Shown here in pieces: positions 58,929-64,000 of a stretch of 64,000 nt of DNA. The DNA is taken from contig NZ_FTLX01000001.1 of assembly GCF_900156125.1 (NCBI RefSeq), forward strand, positions 124,001 through 188,000, given 5' to 3'. The stretch's first letter is position 1. Each line of letters starts with the position of its first letter. Made by a program: the position numbers and the translations under genes. The notes beneath the pieces are model-generated. The model had not been told where the DNA came from. It made no database searches and saw only the letters and a list, made by a program, of their open reading frames with translations. Source of the DNA: Domibacillus enclensis. Lineage in GTDB: Bacteria > Bacillota > Bacilli > Bacillales > Domibacillaceae.

Positions 58929-60319
58929 TGGCTCCACTCCTCTGCTATCCTTTTCAGTTCGGCCCGCGCAACCTTTCCGTTTGAGGTAAGCGGAAGGGCG
59001 TCTGTTTGAATAAATCGCCTCGGGGTCTTTTCAACTGATAAACGAGCTTTCACAAAACGGCGTACCGTTTTTTGGTCTGCTTTTCCCGTATACAAACAAA
59101 CGAGCCGCTCCCCGAGCCGGTCATCGGGAATAGATGTCACCGCAGCTGCTTCCACATCCGGGCACTGGATCACGATGCGCTCCACCTCTTCCGGATAAAT
59201 GTTTACGCCGCCGGAAATCATCATAAACTGTTCACGGCCCACGATGTATAGATAGCCTTCCTCATCGACATAGCCGGCGTCCCCCACTGTGTAAAATCCA
59301 TCCTCCGCGAGGTCGATCCTGCACCGGCCTTCCTCCATATAGCCGCTGAAAAGCATCGGACTGTTCACATACACTGTTCCGATTTCAAAGGGTGCACAAG
59401 CCGCGCCGCCGGAACGGATTTCAACCGTAACACCTGTGCTCGGCTTTCCGGAAGAAGACGGCCGGATTTGAACGTCTTCCGGATTCATATAGGAAACAAA
59501 GCTGAGCTCGGATGCGCCGTAAAACTCAAATAAACGGATTTGGTCATGCGCAGACGACCACTGTTTTTTCCGTTCGGCTGACCAGCCTGCGCCCGATAAA
59601 AAAACAATGCCTTTTCCATTTACAGCTTGCATGGCTTCTAGCATCGTTGGTACCGCATAAAAAACAAACGGTTCCGTCTCGTTGAGCAAAACCGAAAGGC
59701 GGTCCGGCAGAAATTTTTCTGTTAATAAAATGGGCTGGCCTGTATACAGAGCAAAAGCGGCACCGTATAAAAACAGAGAGTGATGGATCGGTCCGGCAAT
59801 CACAGCTGTTTCCGTTCCGCTAAACGGAAAATCAGCCAGCCCAGCTTCAAAGCTTTTCAGCCAGGAAGACTGATTCCTGGCGAACTGTTTCGGCTTGCCA
59901 CTTGACCCGGAAGTGAAGCCTGAATAAAACAACGCGTTTTGCGCCGGATGGGAATAAGATGAAGGCGCCGTTTGATCCAGTTGATGCTCAAGCTCATTCA
60001 AATCATCTTCATTCATATATAAGGCGGGCTTTGCAAGCTGCAGCCGCTCACTGCGCTCGGCTTCTGTCATTCTTGGATCAAGCGGCATAAACACGAAGCC
60101 TGACCGCGCAGCTGCCCAAAAAAGCAGCAGGGTTTCCCATCGGTTTTGTCCGTTAACGGCCACGGTACTGCCAATTTCTCCTTGATTCAAAAGCCAGGCG
60201 GAAGCTCGTTTCGTCATATCTTCCCATTGTTCTATTGAAAATGTCCGTGAAGCAGTTTTTAAACAAACAGAATCCGGACACGTCTGTGCCCGGAGTGATT
60301 GTGTGGTTGTCATGTTCAT
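58925..60319 (-). CDS. yhfT: Acyl-CoA synthetase (AMP-forming), YhfT-like
   Basis: 464 residues from ATG 60319 (GGGGGGATC upstream; GTG 60334 is alternative). ANL-superfamily motifs: YSGFTSGSSGKPKQFARNQ (about 133-151, the P-loop-like AMP motif), EFYGASELSFVSY (about 260), GFYTVGDAGYVDEEGYLYIVGR (about 345-367) and the C-terminal LTSNGKVARAEL with the catalytic Lys. It activates a carboxylic acid as its CoA thioester. In B. subtilis this gene is biotin-regulated with bioY2, and here it lies between bioY and yhfS, 31 bases from bioY. Confidence 0.9.
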   Translation of the reverse strand: MNMTTTQSLRAQTCPDSVCLKTASRTFSIEQWEDMTKRASAWLLNQGEIGSTVAVNGQNRWETLLLFWAAARSGFVFMPLDPRMTEAERSERLQLAKPALYMNEDDLNELEHQLDQTAPSSYSHPAQNALFYSGFTSGSSGKPKQFARNQSSWLKSFEAGLADFPFSGTETAVIAGPIHHSLFLYGAAFALYTGQPILLTEKFLPDRLSVLLNETEPFVFYAVPTMLEAMQAVNGKGIVFLSGAGWSAERKKQWSSAHDQIRLFEFYGASELSFVSYMNPEDVQIRPSSSGKPSTGVTVEIRSGGAACAPFEIGTVYVNSPMLFSGYMEEGRCRIDLAEDGFYTVGDAGYVDEEGYLYIVGREQFMMISGGVNIYPEEVERIVIQCPDVEAAAVTSIPDDRLGERLVCLYTGKADQKTVRRFVKARLSVEKTPRRFIQTDALPLTSNGKVARAELKRIAEEWSQ

Positions 60320-60350
60320 CCCTGATCCCCCCACTGTATCATATCAAATT

Positions 60351-60905
60351 TTATGCCGCTCTGCGAAAAGATGGAACCGATTGAAGCGCAGCGCGGAGTC
60401 TCGGAACAAGCACGCCTGCCGCAGCAGCTTTTAAAAGGTCACCAGGTATAAAAGCCATGCTCGCTACGGCGACTTCGGCCAGACCGACACCCGTTACAAA
60501 GGATTGAACCGGGATTCCGATCGCATACAGCACGGCCACACCGCCGATCAGATTAGCGGCAAATGTACGGCGGACTGTTAATTTTGCTGCTTTTTGGGTG
60601 AGCAGCCCGATGATGAAGGCGCCGGCAATCCAAGAAATAAGAAAGCCTGCACTTGGTCCTGCAAAAACGGCCAGACCACCCCGGCCGCCTGCAAGAATTG
60701 GAGCGCCTGCCGCAACGGTAAGCAGAAAAATGATCTGGCTGAGCGCGCCAAGACGAGCACCCAGAATGCCTCCTGCCAGCATGACGCCGATCGTTTGAAA
60801 CGAAATTGGTACGGGTGTAAACGAAAGCGGGATCGGCGGCAAAAAGCCGAGAACCGCCATAATGGCCGCAAACATTGCGGCGTGCATCCAGTGAATGGTT
60901 TTCAT
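60351..60905 (-). CDS. bioY: Biotin transporter BioY (YhfU)
   Basis: 184 residues with six membrane helices. Starts MKTIHWMHAAMFAAIMAVLGF; PISFQTIGVMLAGGILGARLGALSQIIFLLTVAAGAP (about 33-70) and GGRGGLAVFAGPSAGFLISW (about 72-92) are the BioY signatures. It is the substrate-specific S component of an ECF biotin transporter. CTGGAGGA lies upstream. First gene of a yhfU-yhfT-yhfS operon under a BirA box. Confidence 0.95.
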   Translation of the reverse strand: MKTIHWMHAAMFAAIMAVLGFLPPIPLSFTPVPISFQTIGVMLAGGILGARLGALSQIIFLLTVAAGAPILAGGRGGLAVFAGPSAGFLISWIAGAFIIGLLTQKAAKLTVRRTFAANLIGGVAVLYAIGIPVQSFVTGVGLAEVAVASMAFIPGDLLKAAAAGVLVPRLRAALQSVPSFRRAA

Positions 60906-60937
60906 GTATGTATTCCTCCAGCTACTTGGTTTTTTTT

Positions 60938-60990
60938 ATTGTAAATCGAGCTGCATTCTATTGTCAACCTATTTTATTTTTAGTTAACAA
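60938..60990 (-). promoter_or_regulatory. BirA operator and promoter of bioY-yhfT-yhfS
   Basis: On the minus strand TTGTTAAC (60990-60983) and GTTGACAA (60968-60961) are inverted half-sites 14 bases apart, matching the Firmicute BirA box (TTGTTAAC, spacer, GTTAACAA) with one change. The -35 TTGACA (60967-60962) lies within the second half-site; TACAAT (60943-60938) follows after 18 bases. Biotin-loaded BirA would block this promoter. Confidence 0.88.
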
Positions 60991-61069
60991 AGTGCCCGCA
61001 TACTTTTCCGAGCCGGTGTGGTAAAATAGTGCGCGTACATACATATTTAGACACAACGAGGTGCTTGTT

Positions 61070-62233
61070 TTGAAGATTGAACCTTCATTGAAAATGAACG
61101 CGTTTCAGCCGTCTATTTTCAGCGATTTAAAAGAATATGCTGCTCAAAAAGCGCAAGCCGGCATCGAATTAATTGATTTGAGCCTGGGCAGTCCGGATCT
61201 TCCGCCAGACAAACGAATAGCCGAAAAGCTGTCTGCCGAAAGCATGGACACTTCTCAGTACGGCTATACGCTGGGAGGCACAGACCATTTTCACCGGGCG
61301 GTTGCCAATTATTATAAAAGGCGGTCGGGAGTAGAGTTGAATCCGAAAACTGACATTGTGCAAACGATGGGCTCACAGGAAGGGCTTGTTCACCTGCCGC
61401 TTGCATTTTGTAATCCGGGGGATCTTGTGTTGATGACAAATCCCGCTTATGTCGCATACGAAGCAGGGCTTACACTTGCTGGCGCAGTTCCCCATTATAT
61501 GCCGATCATACCGGAAAATCAGTTTTTGCCGGATTTATTTCGAATACCTGAAAAAACCGCTCAAAAAGCAAAGCTTCTGTTGTTAAATTTACCGGGAAAT
61601 CCCGTTCCAGCCTTGCCGGATCGAGCTTTTTTCGAGCAGGTCATTGCTTTTGCGAAAAAGAACAATATTCTCGTGGTGCATGATGCCGCGTATTCAGAAT
61701 TTTATTTTACAGGCGACCGCCCCTTCAGCTTTTTATCCGTTCCAGGGGCAAAGGATGTCGGCATTGAAATTAATTCGCTGTCAAAGAGCTTTAGTCTGGC
61801 CGGAGCCCGAATTGCCTACATGGCCGGGAACAAGCAGATGATCCGCATTTTAAAGCAATTAAAGTCAAACCTTGATTATGGCGTTTTTCATCCGGTTCAA
61901 AAAGCAGCGGTGCTGGCGCTGGATCACGCAGAGGAAATAACGGACCGGCTTCGGGCAGAATTTCTTTCTCGGGCTGAAGCACTAACAGCAGGTCTTCAAG
62001 AAATCGGCTGGCATGTAGAGCGCCCGGACGGCGGCATGTTCTTGTGGGCGAGGATTCCAGCGGGCGGGGATGACCGTGCCTTTGTGTATAGAGCGATAGA
62101 CGAGGCCGGCGTCGTCATGGTGCCGGGCAGTGCATTTGGTTCCGGCGGCCGAGGGTATGTGCGGATCGCTCTTGTCCAGCCGGCAGATGTGCTGAAAAAG
62201 GCAGCTGTCCAGCTGCAAAGGGTGATGCCATGA
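61070..62233 (+). CDS. PLP-dependent aminotransferase, class I/II
   Basis: 387 residues from TTG 61070 (CGAGGTG 6 bases upstream; GTG 61061 sits on that site). Fold type I features: LIDLSLGSPDLPPDK (38-52), YGYTLGG, NLPGNPVPALPD (Asn contacting PLP), VVHDAAYSEFYF (Asp for pyridine N), SLSKSFSLAGARIAYMAG (Schiff-base Lys in SLSKS, about 233) and YVRIALVQP near the end. It resembles the LL-diaminopimelate/PatA-like group. The amino donor and acceptor are not predictable. Followed 17 bases later by the potassium channel gene. Confidence 0.9.
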   Translation: MKIEPSLKMNAFQPSIFSDLKEYAAQKAQAGIELIDLSLGSPDLPPDKRIAEKLSAESMDTSQYGYTLGGTDHFHRAVANYYKRRSGVELNPKTDIVQTMGSQEGLVHLPLAFCNPGDLVLMTNPAYVAYEAGLTLAGAVPHYMPIIPENQFLPDLFRIPEKTAQKAKLLLLNLPGNPVPALPDRAFFEQVIAFAKKNNILVVHDAAYSEFYFTGDRPFSFLSVPGAKDVGIEINSLSKSFSLAGARIAYMAGNKQMIRILKQLKSNLDYGVFHPVQKAAVLALDHAEEITDRLRAEFLSRAEALTAGLQEIGWHVERPDGGMFLWARIPAGGDDRAFVYRAIDEAGVVMVPGSAFGSGGRGYVRIALVQPADVLKKAAVQLQRVMP

Positions 62234-62250
62234 ATGAGGTGACGTGTTAG

Positions 62251-63615
62251 ATGGCGAAACGAGCGAAAATGAAGTTAAAACGAACGATCCGTCTTTCTCC
62301 CTTTCAAGTGATTGTGCTGCTTTATTTGACGGGTGCTGTGTTTTCAAGCTTTTTGCTGCTGCTCCCGATTGCACATAAGCCGGGAGTGGACATTGCGTTT
62401 ATTGATGCTGTTTTTGTCGCGGTCAGCGCGTTAAGTGTGACGGGTTTAACACCTGTCAGCACCGTTGATACCTTTAGCACCACCGGCTACTTTTTTATTT
62501 TGCTTATTTTGCAGGTTGGCGGCGTTGGGATTATGACGTTCAGCTCCATGGTCTGGCTGCTTTTCGGCAAACGAATCGGCATGCGGGAACGGCAGCTGAT
62601 TATGGCCGATCAAAACCGGACGGATTTAAGCGGCCTCGTGAAGCTTATGCGGGAAATCTTTTTGCTCATATTAGCTATTGAAGCGGTAGGGGCACTTGTA
62701 TTAGGGGTTTACTTTATGCCGTTTTATCCAACGGCCGCAGAAGCGTTTCTGCACGGACTGTTTGCCTCCGTTAGTGCCACAACGAATGGCGGCTTTGATA
62801 TTACTGGAGCGTCTCTTCTGCCTTATGCGAATGATTATTTTGTGCAGGCAGTTCATATGGTGCTGATCATTTTGGGTGCTATTGGCTTTCCTGTTTTAAT
62901 TGAAGTAAAGGATTTCCTGTCGTACCGTGGCACGCGAAAGTTTACGTTCAGCTTGTTTACCAAATTAGCTGTTTTTATGTACTTTTTTCTGGCCCTGTCA
63001 GGCATTGCCGGTTTGCTTCTATTTGAGCATAAGAACTTTTTAGCTGATAAATCGTGGCATGAATCCATTTTTTACACAGCCTTTCAATCCGTAGCAGCAA
63101 GAAGCGGCGGCTTAACAACGATGGACTTAAATGATTTTTCTACGCCTTCGCTGCTGCTGCTGTCCATGCTCATGTTCATCGGCGCGTCTCCTTCGAGCGT
63201 CGGCGGCGGCCTGCGGACAACGACCGTCGCGATTGCTGCCTTGAGCATCTTTACGTTTGCACGAGGCAAAAATACGATCAAAGTGTTTCACCGAGAAGTG
63301 GACCCGATTGATATTCACCGCTCCTTTGTCGTGGTGGCGACGGGCTCGTTTATTTGGTGCATGTCGATTATGCTGCTTTCTTATCTGGAGCCTGAGGTCG
63401 CGCTTCTGCCGATCATTTATGAAGCGTCCTCGGCATTCGGAACAACCGGATCATCCCTCGGCATTACCGGTGTTATTGGCACACCGGCGAAAATGATCTT
63501 GATTATGCTCATGTTTATCGGACGTGTCGGCTTGTTCTCCCTCCTATTCCTGATTCGTGGAAAAGAAATAAAAGATTCCTACCACTATCCGAAAGAGCGG
63601 ATTTTGATTGGTTAA
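62251..63615 (+). CDS. ktrD: Potassium uptake channel subunit KtrB/KtrD (TrkH family)
   Basis: 454 residues, starting MAKRAKMKLKRTIRLSPFQVI after GAGGTGA. Four M1-P-M2 repeats with selectivity loops SVTGLTPV, ATTNGGFD, ARSGGLTT and FGTTGSSLG. It imports K+ (with Na+ dependence) when bound to a cytoplasmic KtrA/KtrC ring protein; no such gene is adjacent, so the partner is elsewhere. Length and lone position resemble KtrD of B. subtilis. The D versus B assignment is uncertain. Confidence 0.9.
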   Translation: MAKRAKMKLKRTIRLSPFQVIVLLYLTGAVFSSFLLLLPIAHKPGVDIAFIDAVFVAVSALSVTGLTPVSTVDTFSTTGYFFILLILQVGGVGIMTFSSMVWLLFGKRIGMRERQLIMADQNRTDLSGLVKLMREIFLLILAIEAVGALVLGVYFMPFYPTAAEAFLHGLFASVSATTNGGFDITGASLLPYANDYFVQAVHMVLIILGAIGFPVLIEVKDFLSYRGTRKFTFSLFTKLAVFMYFFLALSGIAGLLLFEHKNFLADKSWHESIFYTAFQSVAARSGGLTTMDLNDFSTPSLLLLSMLMFIGASPSSVGGGLRTTTVAIAALSIFTFARGKNTIKVFHREVDPIDIHRSFVVVATGSFIWCMSIMLLSYLEPEVALLPIIYEASSAFGTTGSSLGITGVIGTPAKMILIMLMFIGRVGLFSLLFLIRGKEIKDSYHYPKERILIG

Positions 63616-63616
63616 A

Positions 63617-63643
63617 AAAAGCCGTCCATTAGCGACGGCTTTT
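63617..63643. terminator. Bidirectional terminator, potassium channel / FNT gene
   Basis: AAAAGCCGTC pairs with GACGGCTTTT around seven bases; it overlaps the end of the FNT gene. Confidence 0.9.
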
Positions 63644-64000
63644 GCTCATTTGCAATAGTTTTAGTGAAATGCGTTCTTTCGCTTCTGCAGGCTCAGATGC
63701 TACAGCCGGCTTTGCCAAATACATGTACACCATGCCGACAAAGACGCTGCCGCCGATCATGTTCCCCACGGTCACAGGAATCAGGTTATGCACCGCACTG
63801 GCAACAGAAATCGCTTCTGGATGAGGAACCGCCAGCGCCAGGCTGAACAGCACCATGTTCGCGACACTATGCTCAAAGCCAGCGACAACGAATGTCATCA
63901 CGAATAAAAGCATAGTTACAATCTTAGCCATGTCCCCCTTCATCTGCATAGGAATCCAGACAGCCAGGCAGACGATCCAGTTACAAAGAATGGCTTTGAA
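63629..64000 (-). CDS. Formate/nitrite transporter (FNT), C-terminal part, runs off right edge
   Basis: 123 residues of the C-terminal half are visible; codons continue in frame to base 64000 (FKAILCNWIVCLAVWIP, helix 4 of FNT proteins). Typical FNT features: LCNWIVCLA, VMTFVVAGFEHSVANM (with the conserved pore His), HNLIPVTVGNMIGGSVFVGMVYMYL. These pentameric channels move formate, nitrite or similar small anions. Probably related to B. subtilis YwcJ. Substrate not assigned. Confidence 0.9.
   Translation of the reverse strand, partial: FKAILCNWIVCLAVWIPMQMKGDMAKIVTMLLFVMTFVVAGFEHSVANMVLFSLALAVPHPEAISVASAVHNLIPVTVGNMIGGSVFVGMVYMYLAKPAVASEPAEAKERISLKLLQMSKSRR

Overview
The window looks like a chromosomal segment of an endospore-forming member of the Bacillaceae (Bacillus or a close genus such as Domibacillus; this is inferred from gene content only). 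Supporting signs are a CotF-type spore coat protein, a replication termination protein very like that of Bacillus subtilis, a qoxABCD quinol oxidase operon, a BirA-controlled yhfU-yhfT-yhfS cluster, a cysH-sat-cysC-sirohaem operon, CcpA-type cre sites and strong AGGAGG ribosome binding sites. Apart from a truncated integrase at the left edge, no tRNA, rRNA, CRISPR array or prophage block was seen.

Layout. 1-0.6 kb: tyrosine recombinase cut by the window edge. 0.7-7.6 kb: uvsE and an N-acetylglucosamine locus (SIS protein, nagR, nagB, nagA, and divergently the PTS gene nagP) with two inverted NagR operators. nagP has been destroyed by an IS200/IS605-type element carrying only TnpB, with loss of about 180 codons. 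7.7-13.9 kb: OpuF-like osmolyte transporter, CHAD protein, purT, ypsA. 13.9-25.7 kb: yfmR, a GAF-STAS protein, a LytS/LytT two-component pair next to the pyruvate/peptide-type transporter CstA, a CDF transporter and a MOSC protein each broken by a one-base indel, a diguanylate cyclase and a coat protein. 25.7-33.4 kb: qoxDCBA, in which qoxA is split by a cargo-free Tn554-like element (tnpA, tnpB, tnpC). A shared TTGAT at both junctions means precise excision would rebuild the reading frame. 33.7-36.0 kb: a DJ-1/PfpI protein, a Ca/Na antiporter and an SRPBCC protein.

36.0-38.9 kb is the most unusual part. A large archaeo-eukaryotic primase plus SF2 helicase gene sits between two direct copies of a RatA-like antitoxin RNA. 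The right copy still faces a complete 51-residue holin-like toxin; the left copy keeps only the toxin tail. 39.1-46.6 kb: a secreted or membrane protein, a nucleotidyltransferase pair with a palindromic operator, and the assimilatory sulfate/sirohaem operon. 46.6-55.5 kb: ykpA, a stress protein, CoA-disulfide reductase, hemolysin III, and a tricarboxylate uptake module (CitMHS transporter, PAS-less sensor kinase, regulator, Bug-type binding protein). 55.5-64 kb: a palindromic intergenic repeat, rtp with possible Ter sites, a phospholipase D-like protein, yhfSTU under a BirA box, an aminotransferase, a KtrB/KtrD potassium channel subunit and a formate/nitrite transporter that runs off the edge.

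Several genes are disrupted (nagP, qoxA, CDF, MOSC). The first two are real insertions. The last two are single-base changes in homopolymers and could be either decay or sequencing error. The presence of rtp suggests this segment lies near the replication terminus.
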